DNA from: Elusimicrobiales bacterium
GTDB taxonomy: Bacteria; Elusimicrobiota; Elusimicrobia; Elusimicrobiales; UBA9959
DNA: 64,000 nucleotides
NCBI GenBank assembly: GCA_028688015.1
Contig: JAQTZB010000003.1
Span: 310,001 to 374,000, forward strand
Direction of reading: 5' to 3'
This document shows, in pieces, positions 31,527-39,023 of this stretch. The notes beneath the pieces were generated by a model that worked only from the letters and a program-made list of their open reading frames with translations, made no database searches and was not told where the DNA came from. Position 1 is the first letter of the stretch. Each line of letters opens with the position of its first letter. A program made the position numbers and the translations under genes.

Positions 31527-32933
31527 ATGGCTGTTCATCGCTGTAAAAACGGGGCCATGGCCCTGGTGGCTTTCGCCCTGGCACTCTGCGGTTGCCGTGG
31601 GGAAAAGACCGCGCGCTGGGAGGTCCTGCTGATGGGGCTGCCCACGGAAGTCCGCGCCTCCAAGGCGTCGGAAGGCCCCATGTACTATATACTGAAGCAG
31701 ACGCACGAGCCGCTTTTCCGCAGGGACGACGGGGAGAACTATAGCTCCAGGCTCCTTACGACATGGAGCAGGAGTGTCCGATCCGACCGCTACCGCTTCT
31801 GCCCCGACACCTCGAAGCGGTTCAGCGAGGCCAGGCCCTTCAGCGCCGACTATTTCTACAGGTACATCGAGGCCGTTACCGCGAGGTACGGCCGCCAGTT
31901 CGTGGTGAAGCGGGGCTCCGGATGCGTGGAGGTGAGCTTTGACTCCAGCCAGAAAAAATACCTGGACTTCCTCACTTTGTATGAGAACGCGCCGACCGAA
32001 AACCAGTCCGGCTCGGTCGAAGTCGGGCTCGGGGAATTTTACGTGAGCGGCATGGGGGACGGCACCATAACGCTCAAGCGCAAAAGCCGCGTCGCCGGCG
32101 GCTTTGCCGAGATAGTCCTCAGGGAATATTTTCCCGCGAAGTCCAAAAGTTACGACTATGCGGGTATTTCCGATTTTAACAAGGTCCCGTTCACGGACAT
32201 TCCGCCGGAAGCGATGCGCGGTCATTACGGCTTCAGCAACATCGAACTTCATTCCGACGTCCTGATGATAAACCACCCGGATATCGCGGTCAGGGAACGG
32301 ATCTACAATTGCCTGGACGCGTCTAAATTCCGCAGCTCTTTCTTCGTGGAAAAGAGATTTTTTAATAATATAAAAAATATCCTCCCCGTCGGCATAGCGG
32401 GCGCGGCCGCAGGCCTGCCGCGGCAAAACTGCGGCTCCGGAGCGCGGTATTCAGGCGGCCGCCCGGAAGTGGTGCTGTTTAACCACCGCAACAATAATTT
32501 CAAACAGCTGGAGGAGATAGCCGGAGAGTTCAACGCCAGGACCGGCCTGAAGTTAAAGGTCTTCAGCCGCTCCCCTCTGGAGCTGGGAAAGCTGCTGGAT
32601 AAAACCCCCCGGCCTTACAACCTGGTGGTGATAAACCTGGGGACCTCGCTGCCGGAATACAGGCTCTTCTTCTCTTATTTTGTCCGGCCGGACGGATATT
32701 TCGATTCCCCCGATCCTGGGCTGAAGCGGCTTTACGCCGAGATCCTGAAAGAGGCGGACCCCGAAAAAGAGAGCCTGCTGGCGGCGCGCTTCGTGAGCGA
32801 GCTTCAGCGACTGTATCTGGCGCTGCCCCTGTCCCAGAACGTCCGCGAACTTTACTATCCTAAAAGCATAAAAAACCTTTATGTCGGGCGGGAATTTGTG
32901 GAAACCCCGGCGGTGGCGGACTTCAGATGGTGA
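31527..32933 (+). CDS. Divergent family-5-like solute-binding lipoprotein
   Basis: ATG at 31527 follows AAAGGAAA. The 468 aa protein has a signal sequence ending ALALCGC (lipobox-like). It shows the opening features of peptide-binding proteins: KQTHEPLFRRDDGENY, YRFCPDTSKRFSEARPFSADYFYRYIEAV. The body is clearly more divergent than the two binding proteins at 24269 and 28572, and four Cys beyond the lipobox are present. Its stop overlaps the kinase start, so the two proteins are made together. I infer it presents a ligand to that kinase. Confidence 0.72.
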   Translation: MAVHRCKNGAMALVAFALALCGCRGEKTARWEVLLMGLPTEVRASKASEGPMYYILKQTHEPLFRRDDGENYSSRLLTTWSRSVRSDRYRFCPDTSKRFSEARPFSADYFYRYIEAVTARYGRQFVVKRGSGCVEVSFDSSQKKYLDFLTLYENAPTENQSGSVEVGLGEFYVSGMGDGTITLKRKSRVAGGFAEIVLREYFPAKSKSYDYAGISDFNKVPFTDIPPEAMRGHYGFSNIELHSDVLMINHPDIAVRERIYNCLDASKFRSSFFVEKRFFNNIKNILPVGIAGAAAGLPRQNCGSGARYSGGRPEVVLFNHRNNNFKQLEEIAGEFNARTGLKLKVFSRSPLELGKLLDKTPRPYNLVVINLGTSLPEYRLFFSYFVRPDGYFDSPDPGLKRLYAEILKEADPEKESLLAARFVSELQRLYLALPLSQNVRELYYPKSIKNLYVGREFVETPAVADFRW

Positions 32934-34606
32934 AACTTTTCATCCGCATCCTCGCCTACAACTGGCGGCACTACGCGGCCGCGGTGCTGGTGTTCGTGGC
33001 CTTCTGGCAGGGTTTTTCAGCCTTCTCCGCCGTGCGGGTGGCCGACGACAAGCTGCTGACGGCGATGCGGCAGAACGCGGCCTACTTCGAGAAGGCCTTC
33101 CTTGAGGGCGACGTGTTCGAGACGCAGCGCATCATGTGGCGCATCAAGAACGACAATATCAAACGCCTCACTTTCCATCCCGTGCACTTCGAGGGCAGCC
33201 GCTGGATCTTCAAGGAGGCCATCGTCGGTAATCTCTACGACCGGCCGCGCGCGCAGATAACTCATGACGTGCCCTTCATCTCCAACGGCGCTGAGCTGGG
33301 GCGGCTGGAGTACGTGATAGACCTGGTGGACGTGAACGCCGCGGTGTTCGGCGAAAACTATATCCTGTTCATTACCGTGGTCTTCTTCTTCCTGAGCCTG
33401 CTTATCCTCTCCAACATGGGCGCCATCCAGACCCTGGCGGCCATAGAGCGCTCAGTGAACGAGATAAATTCCCTGACCGATTCCGGCAAGGGCGACATCA
33501 TCCGCGAGTCGATTAAAAAGAACATCGCGCGGCTGCCGGCGGGCATCATCGGCACGCCATTCGCGCAGATGACGGAGAGAATGAGCGACGCGCTGGGCCA
33601 GGCCGCCCGGCTGGAGAGCGAACTAGCCGTCAGCAAGGCCACCGCCGACATGGCCGCGCAGGTGGCGCACGATGTCAGGTCACCGCTGGCTGCGCTGGGG
33701 GCGGCGGCCAAGGGCCTGAACCTGCCCGAAGAGCAGCGCACGCTGATAGACGGAGCCATCGGCCGCATGCAGGGCATAGCCGACGACCTGCTGCAGCGCT
33801 ACCGCGCCCCGGGCGCGGCGGTAAAATCCAAAGTCGAGACGCACGCGCTGGCCGGGCTGATAGAGCAGGTGATAGCGGAGAAGCGCCTGCAGCACAAGGA
33901 CAAAGCCGGGGTAAAAATTAATTTTGAAGACGCCGCGCGCGGCGCCAAGGCCGCGGTGGACGCGAAAGAGCTGCAGCGCATGGTTTCCAACCTGCTTAAT
34001 AATTCCGTGGAGGCCTTCGCCGGCCCCGGCACCGTGAGCGTGCGCCTGGCGGCGCAAGACGGCAAAGTGCTGCTGGTTGTCGCGGACGACGGCAAGGGCA
34101 TCCCGCAGGAAGTGCTGGCTAAGCTCGGTCAAAAAGGCGAGACGCACGGCAAGGCCGGCGGCACCGGCCTGGGCCTGTATCACGCGCGGACTGCCGTGGA
34201 AAGCTGGGGCGGCTCGCTGAAGATAGCCTCCGAGCCCGGCAAGGGCACGGCCGTCAGCGTAACCCTGCCCGCCGCGGCCAGGCCGGCGGCCGGCCTGCGC
34301 GCCGCGCTGCTCGACGACGACGCGCTGGTGCACATGAACTGGCGGATGGCGGCGAAAGCCGCAGGCGCGGAACTCCAGTCCTTTAAAACTCCGGCTGAGT
34401 TCGCCGCCGCCGTGGAAAAACTGCCCCGCGATATCCCTTTATATATAGATTCCGAACTCGGCGACGGCGTTAAAGGCGAAGATATCGCCGTAGGCCTGCA
34501 CGAGCGGGGCTTCAGCGATATCACCATGGCCACCGGCCACGCCGCCGAAAAATTCTCCAAGCTTCCCTGGCTTAAAATCGCCGGCAAAGAGCCGCCCTGG
34601 GCCTGA
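32927..34606 (+). CDS. Hybrid histidine kinase with receiver domain, third unit
   Basis: The 559 aa protein has transmembrane helices at about 15-33 and 145-163 enclosing a periplasmic sensor of about 110 residues. A linker leads to the H-box VAHDVRSPLAAL (His248), HATPase_c motifs NLLNNSVEAF, DDGKGIPQE and GGTGLGLYHAR, and a receiver-like domain with LLDDDALVHMNW, Asp in LYIDSELGD and a GKEPPWA end. The catalytic half is nearly the same as in the kinase at 25919-27508, while the sensor is unrelated by eye. The start overlaps the binding-protein stop (ATGGTGA). Confidence 0.9.
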   Translation: MVKLFIRILAYNWRHYAAAVLVFVAFWQGFSAFSAVRVADDKLLTAMRQNAAYFEKAFLEGDVFETQRIMWRIKNDNIKRLTFHPVHFEGSRWIFKEAIVGNLYDRPRAQITHDVPFISNGAELGRLEYVIDLVDVNAAVFGENYILFITVVFFFLSLLILSNMGAIQTLAAIERSVNEINSLTDSGKGDIIRESIKKNIARLPAGIIGTPFAQMTERMSDALGQAARLESELAVSKATADMAAQVAHDVRSPLAALGAAAKGLNLPEEQRTLIDGAIGRMQGIADDLLQRYRAPGAAVKSKVETHALAGLIEQVIAEKRLQHKDKAGVKINFEDAARGAKAAVDAKELQRMVSNLLNNSVEAFAGPGTVSVRLAAQDGKVLLVVADDGKGIPQEVLAKLGQKGETHGKAGGTGLGLYHARTAVESWGGSLKIASEPGKGTAVSVTLPAAARPAAGLRAALLDDDALVHMNWRMAAKAAGAELQSFKTPAEFAAAVEKLPRDIPLYIDSELGDGVKGEDIAVGLHERGFSDITMATGHAAEKFSKLPWLKIAGKEPPWA

Positions 34607-34664
34607 GTCTGTCTTCCCCCCGCTGAAGGCTCCCAGCGCGCTGCGTGGCCCTGGGTGCCCGGCT

Positions 34665-34693
34665 TTGTAAAGCGCTTTCTAAAGTGCTAGAAT
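34665..34693 (+). promoter_or_regulatory. Promoter of the tRNA-Ile2 gene
   Basis: TTGTAA (34665-34670), 17 nt, TAGAAT (34688-34693), about 26 nt before the mature tRNA. Confidence 0.7.
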
Positions 34694-34719
34694 GAAGGTT
34701 GAGCGGTTTTCAAATTTAA

Positions 34720-34793
34720 GGGCCCATAGCTCAGTTGGTTAGAGCAAGCGACTCATAATCGCTGGGTCGTAGGTTCAAGTCCTACTGGGCCCA
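34720..34793 (+). tRNA. ileX: tRNA-Ile2 (anticodon CAU, lysidine type)
   Basis: A full cloverleaf: 7-bp acceptor GGGCCCA/TGGGCCC, discriminator A at 34793, D-loop AGCTCAGTTGGTTAGAGC, anticodon stem AGCGA/TCGCT with CAT at 34754-34756, and T-arm GTAGGTTCAAGTCCTAC. The AGCGACTCATAATCGCT arm and the GGTCGTAGG region are those of the minor Ile tRNA whose C34 is changed to lysidine to read AUA, rather than of elongator Met. No CCA is encoded. Confidence 0.88.
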
Positions 34794-34813
34794 GTTTTTA
34801 CCGCGAAGCAGAA

Positions 34814-34846
34814 AAAAGGCCGTCCGGCTACTCCGGGCGGCCTTTT
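34814..34846. terminator. Bidirectional intrinsic terminator
   Basis: A 14-bp stem with one G-T pair (34814-34827 with 34833-34846) has A-runs left and T-runs right. It can end the tRNA transcript and the convergent MORN-protein gene. Confidence 0.85.
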
Positions 34847-34862
34847 CATTGCGGTGCGCGGC

Positions 34863-36017
34863 TTACTTCTTTATAGCCTTATCTTTTTCGTAGGTATATT
34901 CCGCCTGCAGCGGGCCGCCGTCCTCGTAGACGCGCAGGCCTTTGAGCTCCCTGCCCTCGAAGATGAATTCCTTCTGCAGGCGGCCGTCCTTGGAGTAGGC
35001 CTTCACGCTGCCGTCCGGCAGCTTGCCTTCCAGTTCTATCAGGTTGTAGTCCTTGTCCAGGCGCGCGCGGCCCACGTGCTTGCCGTTGAGCCGGAAGTCG
35101 AAGCGCTCGCCGCGGGTCAGGCGGATGGTGCGCACGGTGACCTGCGAATCCTGGCCGCCGGCCAGTTCGGCCGCCGCCGCCGTGGCGGCTTTGCCGGCCG
35201 GGGGGGAGGCGGGGCGGCCGTCGGCGTAATACGCCTCGGAGGCCACTGCGCCGTCGGAGCCGTATTCTTTCTTCCAGCCGTTGAGCTTGTCGTTCTTATA
35301 CTCGGCCTGCATCAGCGGCCGGCCTTCTTCGGTGTAATACTTGAACAGGCCCTCGCGGCCACCCACGAAATAATAGGCTTCGGCCTGCGTGCCGCCCGAA
35401 GGGTAGAAAGACTTCAGCGTGCCGTTGGCCTTGCCGCCCATCATGGTGCGCACGGTCTTCAGGGCGCCCTCGGGGTAATATTCGGTGTAGGTGCCGTCCG
35501 CCATCAGGCCCTCGGTGCCTGTCAGCGCGCCCTCGGGATTGTAGGTCTCGGTGGCCACTATGACCCCGTTTTCGGCATAGACCAGCAGCCGTGCTTCCGT
35601 GCTGACCAGGAGGGTCTGGAAGGTGAGCTTGGGAGCCGGGGCCACCAGGCCCTCCGGCGCTTCGGTAGAGAGCTCCACTGCGGGGGCCTGCGTAGAGGCG
35701 GCCACCTGCGCCGGCTGGGTGGTTGAGACCTCCACGCCCGCCTGGGCCTCGGTAGAGACCGCCACCTGCGCGGGCTGGCCTGTAGATATCTCCACCGGGG
35801 CCGCCGGCTGCGGGGCCGGGGCGGGCAGGGCGGCCTGCTGCTCCTGGATATCGGCCCGGTTGATGTTGAGCGAGCCGTATCTGGTCTTGACCATGACCAC
35901 GCCGTCCATCTCGCCGGTAACCTCGCCTTCCAGGCGGCCGCCGTCTTTCAGTAGGAAAGTGTCAGCCAGGCACAGGCCGGGGGTGAGCAAGAAAATCAGG
36001 GGGATCAACTGTTTCAT
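34863..36017 (-). CDS. Secreted MORN_2-repeat protein with a Ser/Thr-rich repeated linker
   Basis: The 384 aa protein has a signal peptide (LIPLIFLLTPGLCLA), then a small beta domain with LLKDGGRLEGEVTGEMDGVV. A low-complexity linker follows (about residues 70-130), with repeated units of the type VSTxxPAQVAxST. Next comes a run of MORN_2/YwqK-like repeats (LMADGTYTEYYPEGALK, GTLKSFYPSGGTQ, GLFKYYTEEGRPLMQAEYK, GWKKEYGSDGAVASEAYY), and the C-terminal part has two further such units. These repeats form beta-hairpin stacks in envelope proteins; a specific role is unknown. Confidence 0.75.
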   Translation of the reverse strand: MKQLIPLIFLLTPGLCLADTFLLKDGGRLEGEVTGEMDGVVMVKTRYGSLNINRADIQEQQAALPAPAPQPAAPVEISTGQPAQVAVSTEAQAGVEVSTTQPAQVAASTQAPAVELSTEAPEGLVAPAPKLTFQTLLVSTEARLLVYAENGVIVATETYNPEGALTGTEGLMADGTYTEYYPEGALKTVRTMMGGKANGTLKSFYPSGGTQAEAYYFVGGREGLFKYYTEEGRPLMQAEYKNDKLNGWKKEYGSDGAVASEAYYADGRPASPPAGKAATAAAAELAGGQDSQVTVRTIRLTRGERFDFRLNGKHVGRARLDKDYNLIELEGKLPDGSVKAYSKDGRLQKEFIFEGRELKGLRVYEDGGPLQAEYTYEKDKAIKK

Positions 36018-36077
36018 AATAGTTTATTCTACCAAAGAAAACTCCCTCCTGGCGAAAAGGCGGGTCCTGAAAAACCC

Positions 36078-36106
36078 TTGACAGAAGGATACTATATGGG
36101 TATCAT
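36078..36106 (+). promoter_or_regulatory. Promoter with an overlapping operator for the Rrf2 gene
   Basis: TTGACA (36078-36083), 17 nt, TATCAT (36101-36106). GATAC (36088-36092) and GTATC (36100-36104) form an inverted repeat across the spacer and -10, a good candidate for self-repression by the Rrf2 protein. Confidence 0.75.
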
Positions 36107-36117
36107 TTATAAATATT

Positions 36118-36513
36118 ATGAAACTGATAAACAGAGACGTAGATTACGCGGCGAGGGCGCTGGTCTTCATGGCCAGGGCCAATAAACCCACCGTCTCGGT
36201 GGCGCAAATGGAAGCGGAGGTCGGGGTCAGCCGCCCCTTCCTGCGCAAGACCCTGCAGAAACTGCATAAAGCGGGCATTCTGCAGGCCGTAAAGGGCAAG
36301 GGCGGCGGCTTCGCGCTGGCCCGCACCCCCCAGAATATCCGTCTCAGCGACCTGGTGGCGGTGCTGCAGGGGCCACTGAAGCTCAACGACTGCCTGTTCG
36401 ACAGGAAACTGTGCCAGCACCACGGCGCCTGCCTGCTGCGGCACAAGATGGCGGCGGTGGAAACCCGCCTGCTGGCGGAGATAGACGCTATCACGGTGAG
36501 GGACCTGCTATGA
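36118..36513 (+). CDS. Rrf2-family transcription regulator with Cys cluster
   Basis: The 131 aa protein has the Rrf2 winged helix (NRDVDYAARALVFMA, VSRPFLRKTLQKLHKAGIL, GKGGGFALAR) and three Cys in CLFDRKLCQHHGACLL, spaced C-x7-C-x5-C. This is the usual place for an Fe-S cluster in IscR/NsrR-like sensors. It probably senses redox, iron or nitric oxide. Its stop overlaps the start of a ferredoxin-like protein gene, its likely target. The promoter carries an inverted repeat. Confidence 0.9.
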   Translation: MKLINRDVDYAARALVFMARANKPTVSVAQMEAEVGVSRPFLRKTLQKLHKAGILQAVKGKGGGFALARTPQNIRLSDLVAVLQGPLKLNDCLFDRKLCQHHGACLLRHKMAAVETRLLAEIDAITVRDLL

Positions 36514-37385
36514 AGACCAAGCGGCAAATGGTGAATATAGACGAGTCCAAGTGCGACGGCTGCGGCAACTGCGTGACCGGCTGCCACGAAGGCGCGCTGC
36601 AGGTGATAGACGGCAAGGCCCGCCTGATCAGCGACCTGCTCTGCGACGGCCTGGGCGCCTGCATAGGCGAGTGCCCGCGGGGCGCCATCAAGATAGAGGA
36701 GCGCCTGGCCGAGCCCTACGACGAGGAAAAGGTCATGGCCGGCATGGTAAAGCACGGTCCGAATACCATCAAGGCGCATTTGAGCCACCTGCGCGACCAC
36801 GGCCAGAAGGCTTTCCTGAAGCAAGGTTTCGATTATCTGAAAAAACACAATATACCCAATCCCCTGGAGGAAGAAATGGCGCACAAAGAGCATCACAAAG
36901 AGCACAAGCACGGCGGGCACGAACCCTGCGGCTGCCCCGGCGGCCGGACCATGGACCTGCGCAGCGACTGCGGCGCGGACGACGGGCAGGATCCCGGCGC
37001 CAAGTCCCAGCTGCGGCAGTGGCCTGTGCAGCTGCACCTGGCCTCCCCGATGGCCCCGTACTTCCAGAAGGCCGACGTGGTGGTAGCGGCCGACTGCACC
37101 GCCTTCGCCTACGGCAACTTCCACAACGACTTCATCAAGGGCAAGGCCATCGTGATCGCCTGTCCCAAGCTGGACGACGGGCAGGAGCTATACCTCGAAA
37201 AGCTCCAGGGGCTTATAGAGGACGCCAAAGTGAACACGCTGACCGTGGTCACTATGGAAGTGCCCTGCTGCGGCGGGCTGCTGGCCCTGGTCAAGCAGGC
37301 CGCGGCCGCGTCGAAGCGCAAGGTGCCGGTTAAGAGCGTAGTCATCGGCATCCAGGGCGGCGTCAAGAGCGAAGACTGGGCCTGA
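36510..37385 (+). CDS. Iron-sulfur protein with two 4Fe-4S motifs and a His-rich linker
   Basis: ATG at 36510 overlaps the Rrf2 stop; 291 aa. The N-terminus has a ferredoxin fold with CDGCGNCVTGC and CDGLGACIGEC. The middle contains AHKEHHKEHKHGGHEPCGC, a His/Cys-rich probable metal-binding stretch. The C-terminal half has VVVAADCTAFAYGNFH, AIVIACPKLDDGQ and MEVPCCGGL, with more conserved Cys. It resembles uncharacterised 4Fe-4S proteins found beside Rrf2 regulators in anaerobes, likely in electron transfer or metal handling. Function is not established. Confidence 0.78.
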   Translation: MKTKRQMVNIDESKCDGCGNCVTGCHEGALQVIDGKARLISDLLCDGLGACIGECPRGAIKIEERLAEPYDEEKVMAGMVKHGPNTIKAHLSHLRDHGQKAFLKQGFDYLKKHNIPNPLEEEMAHKEHHKEHKHGGHEPCGCPGGRTMDLRSDCGADDGQDPGAKSQLRQWPVQLHLASPMAPYFQKADVVVAADCTAFAYGNFHNDFIKGKAIVIACPKLDDGQELYLEKLQGLIEDAKVNTLTVVTMEVPCCGGLLALVKQAAAASKRKVPVKSVVIGIQGGVKSEDWA

Positions 37386-37420
37386 GCGCGGATTAAGTCT
37401 GCGCGCGGAGCCGCAGGGGC

Positions 37421-37449
37421 TTTACCTCGGTGGCCCTTAACTGTAGAAT
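37421..37449 (+). promoter_or_regulatory. Promoter upstream of an unknown protein gene
   Basis: TTTACC (37421-37426), 17 nt, TAGAAT (37444-37449), 55 nt before the ATG at 37505. Confidence 0.5.
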
Positions 37450-37504
37450 ATAGGCGGGCCGCTACCAGGCGGCGAAGCGTCTGTTTACGAGATCCCGGGG
37501 GACT

Positions 37505-38191
37505 ATGAAAAAGTTTATTGTGTTGCTGGCCGGCTTGTTCTTCTGCTACCTGCTGCTGCTGGCCAAGCCGGAGTTTTATTTCAGCAAGAGCGTGGCCTAC
37601 AAATGCTTCACGCTGCGCGCGCACGGCGAGCTGCCGGCTTCCACCGAAGCCAGCCTCGACGCGGCTTACGAAAAGCTGGCGGCGTCGGAACTATTCAAGG
37701 AGAACGACAGCTTCGAGATAATAGTGCCCAAAACCAGGGGGGAATTCCTTTTCTTCACCCCGCTGCTGAAAGGCCGCTACTCGCGCGTGAACCCGTTCCA
37801 CGGCGCCATCTACCTGGCCGCCGCCGACTTCGCCAAGGGCGACGCCCGCGCCGAGCCGGGCGCGCCGGACTTCCGCAAACTTAGCTCCGAGATAGCCGGC
37901 GCCGCCGCGCGCGACCAGGCCCGCCGCCGGTTCCGGCCGCTCTCTTACCTCTTCAGGAACGACTGGGAGATCCGCGGCTACTCTTCGCGCGTTTCCGGCC
38001 TGACCTCGGATTTCTCTCCCTCTGACGCCTGCACGGCGGCCACCAGCCCGGACCTGGAGGATTTCAGGTACGGCCTTATGCTGGAGACGGTGCTGAAGGA
38101 GGACAATATCTCCTTCACGGACCTGCTGGACAGGAATATGAGTTACGAGAAGGCCGAGGAGCGCCTGAAGCGGGCGCATTGCGGCGGTTGA
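37505..38191 (+). CDS. Membrane-anchored protein of unknown function
   Basis: The 228 aa protein has an N-terminal signal anchor (FIVLLAGLFFCYLLLLA) and a soluble extracytoplasmic part. Notable stretches are AYKCFTLRAHGELP, FEIIVPKTRGEFLFFTPLL, NPFHGAIYLAAADF and YGLMLETVLKEDNISF. The composition is that of a folded globular domain with three Cys. I do not recognise the family. It has its own promoter and ends 10 nt before the stop of a convergent zinc-ribbon gene. Confidence 0.6.
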   Translation: MKKFIVLLAGLFFCYLLLLAKPEFYFSKSVAYKCFTLRAHGELPASTEASLDAAYEKLAASELFKENDSFEIIVPKTRGEFLFFTPLLKGRYSRVNPFHGAIYLAAADFAKGDARAEPGAPDFRKLSSEIAGAAARDQARRRFRPLSYLFRNDWEIRGYSSRVSGLTSDFSPSDACTAATSPDLEDFRYGLMLETVLKEDNISFTDLLDRNMSYEKAEERLKRAHCGG

Positions 38192-38201
38192 ACGCCGCCG
38201 G

Positions 38202-38825
38202 CTATTTTCTGCCTAAAGCTTTCTGGATCTGCTGTTGGTAGCGGCCGCTGAAACTGGCGGCCGCCTCGCTTTCCCGCCGCGTGTGCTCCCGCGTCCAGTC
38301 CAGGTAGGCCGCGTCCTTCTTTTCGTCAACGCAGGTCGGGCAGGGCAGCCCCAGGGCGTTAATGGCGGCGGCGTAATCCTCTTCCAACTTCACCAGCCGC
38401 GCCGTATACTTCCCGTCCAGGCCGAACCCCTCCGGGTCGCTTTCCGCGGCCACTTCGGTCAGCAGCCTTTCTTTTTCTCCGGCCAGGTCGGTCAATAGCC
38501 GGTCGGCCGCGTCGGTCTTGTCGCTGTAGCGGTTTACGAAGGAGCCGGGCAAGCCGGGGTGCATGGGCGGCAGGACCGGGAACAGGGAGGCGACGAGGGC
38601 CAGCCCCAGCAGCAGGAAAGCGATCTTCAGCGGCCATGGCCACGGGCGCGGCGGCGGCGTGGGGGAGGCCAGCCCGGCTGGCGCGGCAACTTCGGGCCCC
38701 GGCCCGCATTCGGGCGCGGCTTTAGCCCCGGACTTCCTGTTGAACGGCTCGTAGCAGAGGTTGCAGAAAGCGGCTTCCCAGGCGTTCCAGTAGCCGCACT
38801 TCATGCATTTCTTGTTCTTTTTCAC
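38202..38825 (-). CDS. Zinc-ribbon membrane protein of unknown function
   Basis: The 207 aa protein opens with a zinc ribbon (CMKCGYWNAWEAAFCNLC, two CxxC pairs). A Pro/Ala linker, one transmembrane helix (IAFLLLGLALVASLFPVL) and an extracytoplasmic helical region with CPTC follow. Such zinc-ribbon plus single-helix proteins are common in bacteria, usually without known function. It is transcribed towards the preceding unknown gene. Confidence 0.6.
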   Translation of the reverse strand: MKKNKKCMKCGYWNAWEAAFCNLCYEPFNRKSGAKAAPECGPGPEVAAPAGLASPTPPPRPWPWPLKIAFLLLGLALVASLFPVLPPMHPGLPGSFVNRYSDKTDAADRLLTDLAGEKERLLTEVAAESDPEGFGLDGKYTARLVKLEEDYAAAINALGLPCPTCVDEKKDAAYLDWTREHTRRESEAAASFSGRYQQQIQKALGRK

Positions 38826-38856
38826 AGTTTTTTATGATACTAAATTGGGGCCGGGC

Positions 38857-38886
38857 TTAACTTAAGGCGCCCTAATTTGATAAGAT
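38857..38886 (+). promoter_or_regulatory. Possible promoter of tRNA-Cys
   Basis: TTAACT (38857-38862), 18 nt, TAAGAT (38881-38886), 9 nt before the tRNA. Confidence 0.4.
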
Positions 38887-38895
38887 ATTTTATAC

Positions 38896-38967
38896 GGCGC
38901 GGTGGCCAAGTGGTAAGGCGGCAGTCTGCAAAACTGCTATTCGCGGGTTCGATTCCCGCCCGCGCCT
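38896..38967 (+). tRNA. tRNA-Cys (anticodon GCA)
   Basis: Cloverleaf with acceptor GGCGCGG/CCGCGCC, discriminator T (typical of tRNA-Cys), anticodon stem GCAGT/ACTGC with GCA at 38938-38940, and T-arm GCGGGTTCGATTCCCGC. CCA is not encoded. Confidence 0.93.
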
Positions 38968-39023
38968 GCCTTCTTTTTTCGCTCATTTAATCTGGAGGAG
39001 GGGCCCAGGCCCCTGACACGCCC

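Noticed and set aside
34720-34793. Elongator tRNA-Met as the identity of the CAU tRNA
   Set aside because: The AGCGA/TCGCT anticodon stem and the GGTCGTAGG T-arm context match the lysidine-type Ile2 tRNA rather than Met.
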